From Rhypophila decipiens (taxonomy: Eukaryota > Ascomycota > Sordariomycetes > Sordariales > Naviculisporaceae), in contig MU858151.1 in NCBI GenBank assembly GCA_033297075.1, forward strand, positions 1 through 64,000: DNA of 64,000 nucleotides, given 5' to 3'. Below the pieces are notes generated by a model. That model searched no databases, was not told where the DNA came from, and was given only the letters and a program-made list of their open reading frames with translations. Position numbers and translations under genes: made by a program. Of the stretch, positions 31,701 to 44,574 are shown in pieces (the first letter of the stretch is position 1; each line of letters starts with the position of its first letter).

Positions 31701-34700
31701 GGGGTCCAATCGTTGACCGAGCAGTCGACAGGCAGACAGGTGAGGGCCAACGTTTGGTGCCAACCACGGCCGCCGAGAGCCGGTATAGACAAGCAAACAG
31801 GCAATCCTCCGTTCCTGGTAGCAGGACTGGCAACACTCCCGCCCGAAAGGCCATGCAGAAATGCGCCGCCATCATCCTGTGCCGCTGCCCGCTCTTCAGA
31901 GGCCCCTGCAAAATCCAGCTGCCGCCAGACTTGGCTTCACCACTTGTTGTCGACGCCACAGTGCTTGGGTGGTTGGTGGCGTCCGGGGTTAAAACGGGCC
32001 AGCAGGACAGTCTAACCAATCGCGGACTGGCCAATCGGGAACAGGTAGTTTGATGCTCGGAGGAAAGCTGCCGCTGGCCGCTGAGAAACGGACTTGAACG
32101 GCACTTGATCGATTTGCCGTCGCGGCGTACGTAGAGCGCTAGGCCGTTTGGGTTTGGAGCTTGGTGAGCTCCAAGAGGGATTACTCAGACGCGAGAAGAA
32201 CTAGTCAAGTGATGAGCTGTAGAACTCGGTTAGCAAGGCAAACTCAGATCAGTTTGTACAAAAGAGACAATTCTTGCCTTGGTGATGCAAGATGCCGAAC
32301 GTGGCGTCCTCGCTGCTGTTCGGGACCTCCGTCGATGGAAACTTGGTCACGGGTGTGCCAGCTGCCCCAACAACCCGGAAGCAAACTGCACACCATCTTT
32401 CGGTGGCGTCTGACTGGCTGGCCACTGGAATTTTGCAAGCCACAAGTTTCGAGGTCCCGTTGGACGTTGGTTGGGTTGGATTGGAGAACCATCATCGATT
32501 TGGTGGGAGGGTCTGCTGGCTCGAGATCAGAAGCGGGTGTTGGTCGTATATGTACAGGACTCCATGAGCGTACTCGGCGAAATAGTGACTTGCTCGAAAA
32601 AAGAAGCGGGAAATTTCCTTACAGGACTCCAGAGGTGAGGGGCCGATGCAGCATCTTCCGGAGTGGTATCTCGCGGTGTTGGCGGCGTCGTGGGACTCGG
32701 GCCGCAGCGGCATCGTGCAACTCGACCACTGCACACGCAAGCACCGCCAAATGGATTCAGGGGCCGGCCACTCTACAAGAAACATCAACTCATCTTGTGT
32801 AATAAATTGGAAAGCCCAGGATAAAACACTGATAGTCTCAAAAGTCAATTGCCCGAGCAGTGGTGAATAGAGACAGACAGCGATAATACAGACATGAGAG
32901 GAGCGGCATCAGGCAGAGCTGCGGGTCTTGGCGGTGAGCATCGTGCATCACCAATGTTGGTCCATTGAAACATCAATATCGGAGAATCGATTGGTTCTCC
33001 GCGAGAGGAATCTTCAGTGCAACCCAGCCAGCGGTCGTCAAAGGAGGGCCGAATCGTTGACGAACTGGAAAATGACAATTAATGGCAAGCAGCTGCGCGA
33101 CGAACTGGCCGAGTGCATCTGCGCATGACCAACAAACGGCGTCTGCGCTGGCGAATCAGCGGCGGAAATCCACCGAAGAGGTGGACGGGAAGGATCATTG
33201 AGAGCAACCCTGCGTACGTAAAGACAAGACGAGCATGTGGAATAATTTCTGATGTGTCGTCCTGAGAAAAGGAGCCGAGACACAAACTCGTAGCAAGTGT
33301 CTGCTGGTGAACCGGTGTGCTGTGAGAGGCCAGATCAAGGTGAAGAAGTTGCTCCGTAGCGTGTGTCAACAACTGGAACTGCTGGAGCTTGGCAGACGTT
33401 TTGGGGACCTGAATGGCCAAGAGACCATGACTTGCAGGGCAGCTTGGCACCGTAGCCACAGATGTCATCCGATCGAGCTCATCGAGAGACAGACGATGGA
33501 TGTGGGGTAGCGCGATTCCCGGTCAATTCTGCCGCCTGCGACAGCTTCTTTTCTTCAACAGGCGAGGTCAGCAGAAGACCAAAAAAAATAAAATAAAAAA
33601 TAAGGCCGAAGCATGACGAAATGCAAGCCGTCGGGGACTTTTTCGCTTTCGGACTCGAGGTCCATCTTCCCCAACTTCTCCTCATGCTCCCCATGTGACA
33701 ATTGTTGGAGAACCCATGGGGAAGCCTGGCAGGGGAATCGACGATGGCGCGCTAGAGTAGCGAGGGCTCCAGAAAAGGACCGTTTTTAGCCGACAAGCCC
33801 CTGCCAGACTCGACAAACAAGGGGTGTGCCCCGGACCCCAACCGGTGGAGAGTGTCAGCGATTGGCAGCTCAGGCCGGGGCCAGTGTTTCTCTACCTGCA
33901 ACCTATCCGGGCAGATGAGCACGGGCGACACCGGGCTCGTTCGGATGGGTATCAGGAGTGTCTGGACGAGTTTAGTTTCGGCGTCATTGTGGTGAGTGAG
34001 CAAACGAGGTCAAAAGGCCCGGAAGCGTGGTCAGGTGTCGGCTGTCAGCATCGGCCTGAGAAAGTCAGTTTTGATGTTGAGCCACGGGCGTCATTGTGGA
34101 AAAACTAGCAAACCTGGCAGCGAAAAAACTCAAGATCAAGGCGACAAAGAAAGAAAAAGAAAAAGATCTCCATGCCTTGGCATCTATTCCTTTGCCACGT
34201 TGTCGGCCAGCCGGAGAGCCTCAATCACCAAAATCGGGAGGTGAGGAATTTGCACGCTAGAAGCCAGAGAAGCACGGAAAGAAAACGGAGCAAACTGGCC
34301 CCACACCAAACGGGGACGGGAACGGCAGACGGCAAGCAGCCAAGCGTGCGACAGGGAAGGAGCACCCTGGCAGGGGGGCAGGCACGGCACAGGCACGGTT
34401 TTGGCGACTTTACGGCCCAGCCTCGGCAGGTGCAACGGTCGGTCCGCTCTTCACCGACCAACGACTGGCAGTCACCGTGACTTTCATGTTGAAGAAGTCC
34501 TGCAGGCCTATCCGTATTCTTGCGCGGGAATCGTACCAAACATCTGGGATTTCTTGAGAGTTTTGATCCAGATTCACGACACCAAACGGCACGCCCCGTG
34601 AGACCTGCTTCTCCCACGCGGAGGGGAGCCCAGAGGTCTGGATCAGAGTGGACATGGCCAAGCCAAGATGCATGCCAAATCTTTTTATTCGCAATATATC

Positions 34701-36388
34701 GCCCCTATAACCCACGGCACGCAATCGCCCATATATCCCGGCCTGTATTATGGCAAAAGCCGGCACAGATGGAACCCATGCAGCTGTATATTGCGCTCGA
34801 GATCCTTTTGCTGTAGCTGTTGGATGGCTCCCGCCGTGCACCCGCCGTGAACCAGAGAATCCGCGATCCAGACCATGAGCCTGTCATACAACTCACAGGC
34901 GCAGATGCCTTGCACCGTACGGCCCAGAGGTCAGTATCACGCAGATGTTTGAGCAGACGACCAGCGAATCGTTGGCAGGAGCTCGCTACGCTGTCAGGAG
35001 TCGGCCCAGTTCGAAATGCAACCACACCGGACCGACTCGGTCAATTATATTGTTAGAGGGGACGGTGCTACACCAGCGAGACAGCATGCCACTCCAGAGC
35101 TTTAGCATGCATTGAAGCTATCCTCTTGTCTGGGATTGCGGGATGCCGTGCAAGGTGGCTCAGGGTCTCGCCCCTCCGGCCTCAACAAGCTGGATCATCA
35201 TCTGTGGATGGACTCCCAGATGGCTGGGAAAAGGCAAAGCTTGATCGTCGTAGAGGTTTCCGTACATGTACCATCTCTTAGAGTATGGCCTAGGAACTAA
35301 ATAAACTAAAATAACGAGAGTAGAGGTTTCCGTACTCTATTTGTTCATGCCGTCATGCTGCCCGGGCTGATTGTGTTGATCATGGCTGCTCGGCTGCAAA
35401 CTTTACCTTAACACGGTGGATGCGTCGACGCCTTGGCGGCACCTTGTGCATCTCAAGTTTCTTAACCTGGGTTCATCAAGTCACTGGGTGAGATATCGCC
35501 ATCATCCATACACCCGGGAAGCCAAAATTATCAAGTGCCAAACTCAATTGTCGTAGGGACTTACTGGCGACTTGCTTATTCTCAGCAAGATGAAGGATAC
35601 CCACCGGGTGGTGCTTTCCTCGGCGGTATTCTACATGGATGGATCCGTTCAACCCCATCATTGGCTCCACCCCTCTGGAGCTCCTGCTCGACTGTCGCCC
35701 CAGGAAGATCACTCGGGGGGCAGAAACTGACATGGAGTGGAGACGGGCAGCCCCGGGGCAGGTCCGTTAGAATAACCCTCCCGGTCTGACTGGCCCAAGA
35801 AACGCCGTCAGTGGTCACCTTTGCTTGCGGTTGTGTAAACTGGAGTGTACGTGTAAGGAAATGTGCCCCGCAACGAGCAACACGCGACCCGGCGAGACAG
35901 CGGCGAAATACCCCAAGCAACCCATTTTTGCCAAGTCGGGGAAATCGACTTTTCCCCAGCTCTCCGTCTGCTCTTCCCTGCCCGTCCCTGTTGGTCGCTC
36001 TGCATCCCTGCTGCTTTGGGCCTCTCTCACTGGTCAATCTTGTGCAAGCCAAGTCTCGATTCGTCAAGCACCAAGGTACGTACCATTTCCTCAGTTACCA
36101 CTTTCAAGCTCTCAACTGTTACCCTCGCATTGCACACAACAACGCTCTTTAAGAAGAAAAAAAAGAGAAACAAAGTCAGCAAGGGTCTGGGGTCTAGCAA
36201 AACCTGGGACCGATGCAGTCAAGCAGACTGGAGACTGGAGCAGCCCAGTGGCCCCTGTCACGCGCGTGGTGCGTGGTATTCGTACGGAGATACCGCTTCT
36301 CCAATACGCCATGTACGTGTACACGGGGTCAGGGTGAAATGCGTGTAACCCGTGGCTCTGGTCGAGGTCCCAGATGACTTCCGTCTCA
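28762..36388. other. 7.6-kb stretch with no supported gene
   Basis: Many short frames exist on both strands, but none has a convincing start, splice structure, codon bias or family resemblance. Base composition is mixed, not AT-rich, so it is not an obvious RIP desert. A 16-base direct repeat GTAGAGGTTTCCGTAC occurs at about 35250 and 35320. An A-rich tract lies near 33585. The right end is the long upstream region of the hexose transporter. Non-coding transcripts or decayed genes could be hidden here; I cannot see them. Confidence 0.5.
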
Positions 36389-36408
36389 TATAAAGGACCT
36401 CGAGGTCC
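36389..36408 (+). promoter_or_regulatory. TATA box and adjoining perfect palindrome of the transporter gene
   Basis: TATAAA at 36389-36394 is immediately followed by the 14-bp perfect palindrome GGACCTCGAGGTCC at 36395-36408; a partial copy (TCGAGGTCCC) lies 24 bp upstream of the box. The start codon is about 185 bp further on. A dimeric regulator binding beside the TATA box is possible. Confidence 0.5.
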
Positions 36409-36591
36409 CTGCCGTTCCTCGTGCTGATCTCCTTTTTTCTTCTTGCCCAGCGTGCTCTCTTGTCAACTCTTGTTGTGGTCGCTGCCCTCGACAACTTTCT
36501 AAAGCCACAACACCAACACCAACAACACTCAACTCCTTGTCGTACCCTACTATTATCGATCACGACACATCCCTAGAGCGAGACCTACACC

Positions 36592-38298
36592 ATGTCGTCT
36601 CTTGAGAAGGAGACCGGCGTTCCGGAGGCTACCCACCACGGAGCTGCCCTCGCCGCCACTCAGGACGTCGAGCGCATCGAGGCTCCCGTCACGTGGAAGG
36701 CGTACCTCATCTGCGCGTTTGCTTCCTTCGGTGGTATCTTCTTCGGTTACGATTCCGGTTACATCAACGGAGTCTTGGGCTCCAAGATCTTCGTCCACGC
36801 CGTCGAGGGCCCCCTCGTCGACAAGCTCAGCGAATCCAACACGTCTCTCATCGTCTCTATCCTGTCCTGTGGTACTTTTCTCGGAGCCATCATCGCCGGT
36901 GATGTCGCCGACTGGATTGGTCGCAAATGGACCGTCATTCTCGGGTGCGCCATCTACATGGCCGGTGTCGTCGTCCAGATGATCACTGGCGCTGGTGATG
37001 CTCTCGGAGCCATCGTTGCTGGCCGTCTCATTGCTGGTCTCGGCGTCGGTTTCGAGTCTGCCATTGTCATTCTCTACATGTCTGAAATCGTACGTATCTT
37101 CTGGGCCTCGGCTTCCCGGTCTTGTTGTTAACATCTTCCACAGTGCCCCCGCAAGGTCCGTGGTGCTCTCGTCGCCGGTTACCAGTTCTGCATCACGATT
37201 GGTATCATGTTGGCTTCCTGCGTCGTCTATGCCACACAGAACTACACCACCAGTGCCAACTACCGCATCCCGATCGCCATCCAGTTCATCTGGGCCCTCA
37301 TCCTCGGCGGCGGTCTCATGTGCCTCCCCGATTCTCCCCGCTATTTCGTCAAGAAGGGCAAGCTCGCCGAGGCGTCGTCTGCCCTCGCCCGGCTCCGTGG
37401 TCAGCCTAAGGACTCTGAGTACATCCAGGTGGAACTTGCCGAGATTGTCGCCAACGAGGAGTACGAGCGCCAGCTGATCCCCTCGACCACCTGGTTCGGC
37501 TCGTGGGCCAACTGCTTCAAGGGCTCGGTCTGGAAGGCCAACTCCAACCTGCGCAAGACCATCCTCGGCACCTCGCTCCAGATGATGCAGCAGTGGACCG
37601 GTGTCAACTTCATCTTTTACTACTCGACCCCCTTCCTCCAGTCGACTGGTGCCATCGCCGACAGCTTCCTGATCTCCATGGTCTTCACCATCATCAACGT
37701 CTTCTCCACCCCCATCTCCTTCTGGACCGTCGAGCGATTCGGCCGCCGCTCCATCCTCTTCTGGGGTGCTCTGGGCATGTTGATCTGCCAGTTCCTCGTC
37801 GGCATCATCGGTGTGACCGTCGGCTTCAACCACGCCCACAAGGTGGGCGATGCCACCGTCGCTGACAACATTCCTGCCGTCAACGCCCAGATTGCCTTTA
37901 TCTGCATCTTCATCTTCTTCTTCGCCTCCACCTGGGGACCTGGCGCCTGGATCGTCATTGGCGAGATCTTCCCCCTGCCCATCCGCTCGCGTGGTGTCGG
38001 TCTCTCGACCGCCTCCAACTGGCTCTGGAACACCATCATTGCCGTCATCACCCCCTACATGACCGGCGACAACCGTGGCAACATGAAGTCGTCCGTCTTC
38101 TTCGTCTGGGGCGGTCTCTGCACGGCTGCTTTCGTCTACACCTACTTCCTGGTCCCCGAGACCAAGGGTCTGTCTCTCGAGCAGGTCGACAAGATGATGG
38201 AGGAGACTACTCCCCGCACCTCGGCCAAGTGGAAGCCCACCAGCACCTTTGCTGCCCCCAAGGCCGAGGGTGGCTACGTCCACACCGAGACGGCTTAA
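36592..38298 (+). CDS. MFS hexose/sugar transporter
   Basis: 550 residues from exons 36592-37089 and 37144-38298; the intron is 54 bp (GTACGT donor). Twelve membrane helices are expected. Sugar-porter signatures are present: DWIGRK in the loop after helix 2, PDSPRYFVKKGK before the central loop, QQWTGVNFIFYYSTPF in helix 7, and PETKGLSLEQVD after helix 12. This is a plasma-membrane proton symporter or facilitator for glucose or a related hexose; the exact sugar cannot be read from sequence. Strong codon bias (nearly all C-ending codons) and a TATA box with a pyrimidine/CAACAC-rich leader suggest high expression. The strong bias also opens a long antisense frame, which is an artefact. Confidence 0.93.
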
Positions 38299-41199
38299 GC
38301 TCCGTCCGTGTCTGTTGCGGCTCGTCCGTTCAGCTCCCGACAGTGTCGACTGCAATATACGATACCCAAAGTCATTTGCCAGCGGCTAAACGCATGAAAG
38401 TCCCTAAAAAGGGCGGTAGGATACCCCGGGTGTGGAGGACGAGGATGGCATTGGCGATATAGGATAATGAGGAGCATTTGGTTACACGCGGATGGGAGGA
38501 GTACTGGACGGAGCATGGAGCCTTGGACGTGCTCGGCGGTCTGTCTTGATGGGCCGACTTGGACGAGCCGGCCATGGATTTGTTTATAGCGTCCCTGGCT
38601 ACGGATGTTGATCTCAAGCCAGTTGTTAGTTTAGTAACCTGGCTGCATCATGGACAAATATATTCTCTAATTATTTCTACGAGTGTATCGCCTTTGCTGT
38701 ATTTGTTCTGATTATGTGAATGGCTCCGCATTCTCGCCGCCCAGTGACCGTTGAAGTTGCAAAGGTAATGCATGAATCGCCCAATCCATCATGTTTGACT
38801 GCACGTGGCATTCTCGCGCATCAAGAAGGGACCCAACGTATTAGTATCGTCCTTTGTTCGATGGAGCAGGAAGGTTCCGGAAGCCCCAGCAGGTTATTTC
38901 ATTTGTTAGATTGGTGAATAGATTGGTGAAAGCCCAAAGATTGACCAGGCCGGTCAGCAATGAACCAACATTGCGTTGGTTGATTATTGGCATTGCTGGT
39001 CTGTTCCACGACTTTTATCCGGTCCGGTTGGTACTTATGCTTAACACCTAACATGGGCCGTCCTGTACATTAGGCATGTTGGGTCATTTCTTCGTCGTTG
39101 GCAGTGTCTTGTGTCACCACTGGGCTGGCACCGAGTTGACTGGGGCGAACGCGTGTTTGCTCGTCTCATCTTTACGCGGTCATCTGAGATCTGGTTACTG
39201 TGTCTTGTGAGTGATGATTGAGTCAAGGGTCAGCGGCTGGTTTATCTCAACGTGCGTGTCAGGTACAAAACTAGTTCTCGTGCGGCGGGAACTCACTTGA
39301 GGCCACCAGTGCCACCACGGGATACTGTATCTGACATGAATTGATACGACTGCCCAATACTCGAAGAAGTACAATGAACTCAGCTCCGTGTGCCCGAGAA
39401 AGACGGCCATCGGAGCCTTTGGGCCGATCCACGCCTATACTTGTGCGAGCCCGGAGTGTCTACATTCGCAAACTTGATGCCAGTCCCGACGTGCTACAAA
39501 GTCGTAGCCTTGATCACAGATGTAGGATATTTAGTTGTACGTTCGGATACTTTGGTTCAGCGAGGCAGGTCGTTGTTAGGTCCAGAAACGACGATTGTCC
39601 GCATTGTGAGATGCAGAGGTCCGCCAGGCTGCCTGAACCACAAGGCAGCGATCTTGGTTGTACTTTTAAAACTCGCCCACTGAAAATGACATTTTCGGTC
39701 TATACTTTGTTTTGCGTGTCCACAGGCTTTATGAGGAGCGGTAGAAGCAAAGACAACAAGCCCCTGAGTGGTTGCCTAGGTGACGATAACCGAACCAGCT
39801 CTCCTCGGGCTATGAATGGCTGTGACAGACTGGATATTAAATACACAGGGTTCCGAGAGAGCGTTACAGTTCAAAGCAAAGTAAGAAGTCTTTTGTGCTT
39901 TATGTTTGACTACAACGCAAAATAGCAGTTTTAGTGTTTGCTTATCCGAACAGCCTTTTATGAAGCATGCATATTCAACGGCGTGTTAATATGTAACTCG
40001 AAGCTTATCTGTAACTCTCGCAGCGCTGGAGTTATTTCAATATCTCAGAGTATCATATAATGGGTGGTATAGGTATCTTCTTAGATCAACTTCCACCAGA
40101 CTCTAGTACCGACGCTCGCCATCGTGTGAGGACGATGAAAAACCGTTCATTCTGCCATCTCATGGCATAATACGGCCGGGCGAGAGAAATGATAGTGCTG
40201 TTATAGCTATCCAGCATGGTTAGATGATTAACACTGCCGCTATGGATCAAGAGAGTCCAGGAAATGCCTTACGGGCGCACGTTATGATGGCAGTCAAAGG
40301 TGATAAAGCAAAAAGGATTTCTGTATAAGGCATTTGAAACTCTTGAGGTTCTCCAGACCATGCTACTAGGTCTGAATGTGGATTGATATTGAGGATGGTT
40401 CGTGGACCTTGCTTTTGCAAAAGAACGAAAACTATATGAAGAATTATAAGTCATTTTCTAAACCCCTGAACAAGCCAAGGGACCGTCATTAAGCGCCGGA
40501 GGTCAACCGGCCGATGACGGCAGCGAAAAGAAAGTCAAGCGAATGTAAAGACACCACCATCATCTCGCTCCCAGCACATGCCACTCCTAATTTCCCAACT
40601 TCAGTGCTCGAGAAAACATGCCCGTCCTTGAATTACAATGAACAATCCAAGAATCCTGATTCTTCCCGTGCCATTTCGTGACGTTTGGTGCTCACTCGAC
40701 AATCTTGAGAGCGGCGAGGTCGTAACTTGTAAGAGCAAAGTTGTCAGTGAGACTCTCTGTGACACCAAGTGTTCATATGGAGTCATGTTAGGCTCAATGA
40801 CTCCAGACAAGGGTGTAAGTATTATTACGAGGAACCAAAATAAATGCTCAAACATTGAACCAATATACATCTCCGTGTTCAGGATGATATTAATGGTTTC
40901 TTGATGACTAATAATTGTACAAGTCCGAGGTTTTTCGGGGACCGTTACGCGGCATTCTCCACATTTCAGTGAATTCCCACCAGCCGGCGCAGATGTTGCC
41001 CAGAAAATTGACTTGTGCATAACGCGTACGTACGATGTTTACGTTGGCATAAAACTTTGCGTCAGCCCGGCTGTATGACCGTGACCGCGAAGAAAGTTCA
41101 GTCAACTACCTCAGCAAGAGTCGCCAAGCTACTCCGACATCTCACCTCACCTCCAACCTCGCAGCACTACATCGCCCAAATACTCATTCTGTGGTCAAC
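38299..41199. other. Intergenic, no supported gene
   Basis: 2.9 kb with only short or unconvincing frames. The composition becomes more AT-rich between about 39900 and 40450. Confidence 0.5.
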
Positions 41200-41990
41200 A
41201 TGCCCTTCCTTGTCCGCCCGGCCACCGAAGCCGACTGCCCGGCGATCGGACATATCGGACGTGAAGCGTTCCGGCCCGGGATAGGCCAGCTCATGTACCC
41301 GCCCCTGTTGCAACACCGAACTCTTGAAAATGTCGACCAAAACTCCGAAGGATGGCCGTTCATTGACGAGCAAGAATATCAAGTCAAGAGGGCTCGCTGG
41401 AGAATAAACAACACCACAACAGTTGTCTTGGTCGATACCGACCAGCCCGACGAGATACTGGGCTATGCTCACTGGGAAGCGCCGAGGGGGTCGCCATACT
41501 ACAAGGGGCCGCCTGAGGGCGAAGAGGAACTCAAGCCGGTCCCGCCTACGTTTGACAGGGCTCGCATGGCCCAGATCGGGGAGGAATTTGATGCCGCGGC
41601 GATAAAGGCTCTGGGAGACAACGGCTACAAGGATATGTGGTGTATGTTTACTTGCCCCTTTTGGTGCCCCTTTATGGACAGCTGGTCTCACACTAACGTC
41701 ATACAGACCTTGCAGTCCTTTGTGTTCACCCAAACCACCAAGGAAAGGGGGTCGGAAAGCAGATCTTGCAATGGGGCATGGCCAGGGCGGCCGAGGAAAG
41801 AAAGTCGGTGTTTCTGCTGGGATCGAGCGAGGGCTTTCCCTTGTATCGGTCCCAGGGCTTCCAGACGATTGGCGAGTTCCAGCTCTGCGGACTGCTGCAC
41901 AGTCGATCCATGATGCTGCCGCCGCCCTTTCCAGCGTTGGATCCCGCCACGGTGCTGGACACCTCTGTCGTGGTTGATGGCCAAGCCTAA
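41200..41990 (+). CDS. GNAT-family N-acetyltransferase
   Basis: 241 residues from exons 41200-41641 and 41707-41990; the intron is 65 bp (GTATGT donor). The N-terminus MPFLVRPATEADCPAI is the usual first strand and helix of GNAT folds. After the splice the acetyl-CoA motif LCVHPNHQGKGVGKQIL matches the Q/RxxGxG/A signature. It is followed by a typical helix and the SEGFPLYRSQGF motif (the YxxxGF step). The substrate is unknown; fungal relatives acetylate small amines, amino acids or drugs. The start was set at 41200 because the frame upstream lacks an ATG. Confidence 0.9.
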
Positions 41991-43084
41991 GGGGCGTTTA
42001 TATGATGGACTTGAAGACATTGTCGCTGATAGTGAACCCAAGACATGTTGCTGCTCACCAAGTCCCAATCCAAGGTGTCGTCGTCCTGATGACAAGTCCC
42101 AGTCGCCGGCTTGTCGCCGCTCTCCGATCACGGTGCCATGACTCGGCCCAGCATGTAAACGATTGGTGCTCGTCGGCCATCATCAAGTTTGGCGTATCCA
42201 CATGGTCTCCAAGTCCTGCCCCCTGAAGCGGATACCGCCAGGTCTGGGCTTCGGCAGATGTTTACACGTTTTGAAGTTAAAATCGACTTTGGGCGTTCAG
42301 GTTTGAATGACCATGATGCTTAGGACCCCCTAGCCAGCCTCTGAACGGTGGCTTCAAGGTCAAAATGCAGCACCGCTCCTCGGTACCATCAAAACAGCAA
42401 CGGCAGGAGACGCCCCTGAGCGGGAGAAACAATACGCTAGCCCGTAGCGGGTTAAGCGGGTTGGCGGCGCAACCTGCTCTCGGCAATGCTCACTAGACTC
42501 CCGCTCCAGAGGCAAAAGCCATCAGCCGAAAGAATGACAAAGATGGGGATTTTATTTCCCCGACCAGTGCCACAAAATACCCCGCACATGCCAACGTGGG
42601 CCATCAGTCCGACTTGATCCCATCCGAGGGGCACAACTGTCACCTTGGTGGAGGCGGATGCTGCCAAAGGTCAGGGTCCCTCGTCCCCGTCATCCCGCCT
42701 CCTCTCCTTTGCTACTGCTGGTAGGTGGGGGGCGGGGATTGCACAGGCGGACAGAGTTCCGGATCGTCCAGCCGACGAGGATACCAAGCGCTATATAATA
42801 CAATGGCCATGTGCATGTACCCGGGCGTGGGGAGGACAGTTCCTGGATTCAGTTGCTATCCCTTTCAACCTGGTTCCTCCCATCCAGACTCTGCGACACA
42901 GCAACCAACCACGACTCATTCTGCAAAACGTTGGGTAGGACTGCAGTATCAGACAGCCGGAAAAAGACGACCGACAGACATCTGAGACACTGTGCGCTCT
43001 CCGAATCCTTGGACCCGGGACACAGCACCTGCAGACCAGCAACTGATAGCGATACCCCCAATTTCGAGCCGTCCAGCCGCCAAC
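41991..43084. other. Intergenic, upstream of the MetE-like gene
   Basis: No gene supported. The last 100 bp hold the leader of the next gene. Confidence 0.5.
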
Positions 43085-44236
43085 ATGCCTCTCCCAGCGG
43101 GTGTCTATCGCGCCGACCACGTCGGCAGCTTCCTCCGGCCCAAGGAGATCCTGGCGGCGCGCGAGAAGCTCGACACCAAGGACATCAGCCTGGAGGAGCT
43201 GCGCAAGCTCGAGGACAAGCACATCGCCGAGGTGGCGCAGAAGCAGATCGAGAGCGGCCTGCAGTCCATCACCGACGGCGAGTTCCGCCGCGCCTGGTTC
43301 CACATTGACTTCCTGCAGCACATCCAGGGCATCGAGCGCCAGGGCACGCTCGCGTCGACCAACGTCACCTCGCACGGCCAGACGCCGCCCCGCGTGGTCG
43401 TCATCGACAAGCTGGGCCACCCCAAGCCGATCCAGGTCGACGACTACAAGTTCGTCGAGGCCCAGGTGGCCAGCGCCGGGCCCAAGGACGGGCGCAAGAT
43501 CACGACCAAGGTGTGCATCCCCAGCCCGACCATGCTGCACTTCCGCGGCTCGCGTGAGTCCATCAGCCAGGAGGCGTACCCCAACATGGACCTCTTCTTC
43601 GAGGACATTGTCAAGGTCTACCAGCAGGAGCTGGCCGACCTGTACGAGGCCGGGTGCCGGTTCGTGCAGCTGGACGACACCAACCTGGCCTACCTGTGCG
43701 ACGCCGGCATGCGCACCGAGGCGGCCAAGCGCCACGGCGAGGACCCGCAGAAGCTCACCAAGCAGTACGCCGCCCTGATCAACGCCGCCATCAGCAAGAG
43801 GCCGGCCGACATGAAGATCGGCATCCATCTGTGCCGCGGCAACTTCCGGTCGCAGTGGTTCGCCGAGGGCGGCTACGAGCCCGTCGCCGAGACGCTGTTC
43901 AAGGAGCTGGACGTCGATGTCTACTTCCTTGAGTACGACGACGAGAGGTCGGGCGACTTTGCGCCGCTGCGCTTCCTGCCCGAGGGCAAGATTGTCGTTC
44001 TCGGCGTCATGTCGAGCAAGAAGGCCGAGCTGGACGACAAGGACGCCATGATCAAGAGGCTCAACGAGGCGGCCAAGTTCTGCCCGCAGGGGCTCGACCA
44101 GCTCTGCTTGTCTCACCAGTGCGGATTCAGCTCGACCATGGAGGGCAACGACCTCACCGAGGAGCAGCAGTGGGCCAAGGTCAAGCTGGAGGTCGAGATT
44201 GCCAAGCAGGTCTGGGGCGACGACTTGTCGGTGTAA
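43085..44236 (+). CDS. MetE C-terminal-domain-like zinc protein (YxjG/YxjH type)
   Basis: 383 residues in one exon. It is a TIM barrel of the cobalamin-independent methionine synthase C-terminal type, without the N-terminal MetE domain. The opening RADHVGSFLRPK and the SITDGEFRR motif are typical. Zinc ligands can be read as His248 and Cys250 in GIHLCRGN and Cys346 in LSHQCGFS, with a Glu in FLEYDDE between them. In the full enzyme this site activates homocysteine thiol. Stand-alone members transfer methyl groups between sulfur compounds or have unknown roles. Extreme GC and C-ending codons show high codon bias, so long frames appear on other strands as well. Confidence 0.9.
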   Translation: MPLPAGVYRADHVGSFLRPKEILAAREKLDTKDISLEELRKLEDKHIAEVAQKQIESGLQSITDGEFRRAWFHIDFLQHIQGIERQGTLASTNVTSHGQTPPRVVVIDKLGHPKPIQVDDYKFVEAQVASAGPKDGRKITTKVCIPSPTMLHFRGSRESISQEAYPNMDLFFEDIVKVYQQELADLYEAGCRFVQLDDTNLAYLCDAGMRTEAAKRHGEDPQKLTKQYAALINAAISKRPADMKIGIHLCRGNFRSQWFAEGGYEPVAETLFKELDVDVYFLEYDDERSGDFAPLRFLPEGKIVVLGVMSSKKAELDDKDAMIKRLNEAAKFCPQGLDQLCLSHQCGFSSTMEGNDLTEEQQWAKVKLEVEIAKQVWGDDLSV

Positions 44237-44574
44237 ACTGTAGATAAATAGCATATACCCAAAAAGGACGCGAGGCGGACGAAAAAGGGTGGCAGCTCAA
44301 CTTGCCATTCGGAATGGAAATTGGGAGCGACTGGAGCATGCAGTGTCGGCAGTATTCTTTGTACCTATTTCAACCTGGGCTGGGCGGTAATCAAATGGCG
44401 TAATTTTGCAGCGGTTTTGGATTTAATGGGACGAGAAATGGAATTGGAAAAGAAGAGAATTCGGGTTTCAGCCAGTTATATGCATGTGAATTCACTGCCA
44501 GTGATTGCATGTGACCGGAAATGAAAGTGGCTCCTTAAAATACATATCCAACTTGAAACATCACGTGTTCATCA
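44237..44574. other. Convergent 3' region
   Basis: Between the stops of the MetE-like and gelsolin genes; no gene. Confidence 0.5.

Noticed and set aside
31391..31804. 137-codon minus-strand frame with a hydrophobic segment
   Set aside because: A single hydrophobic stretch alone is weak evidence, with no signal peptide position, splice or family support.
36553..38355. 600-codon minus-strand open frame
   Set aside because: It is antisense to the hexose transporter. It arises from the strong C-ending codon bias, which removes stop codons from the opposite strand, and its translation is a Gly/Asp/Glu-biased shadow.
42791..44254. 487-codon minus-strand open frame
   Set aside because: Antisense shadow of the GC-rich MetE-like gene; biased composition and no domain.
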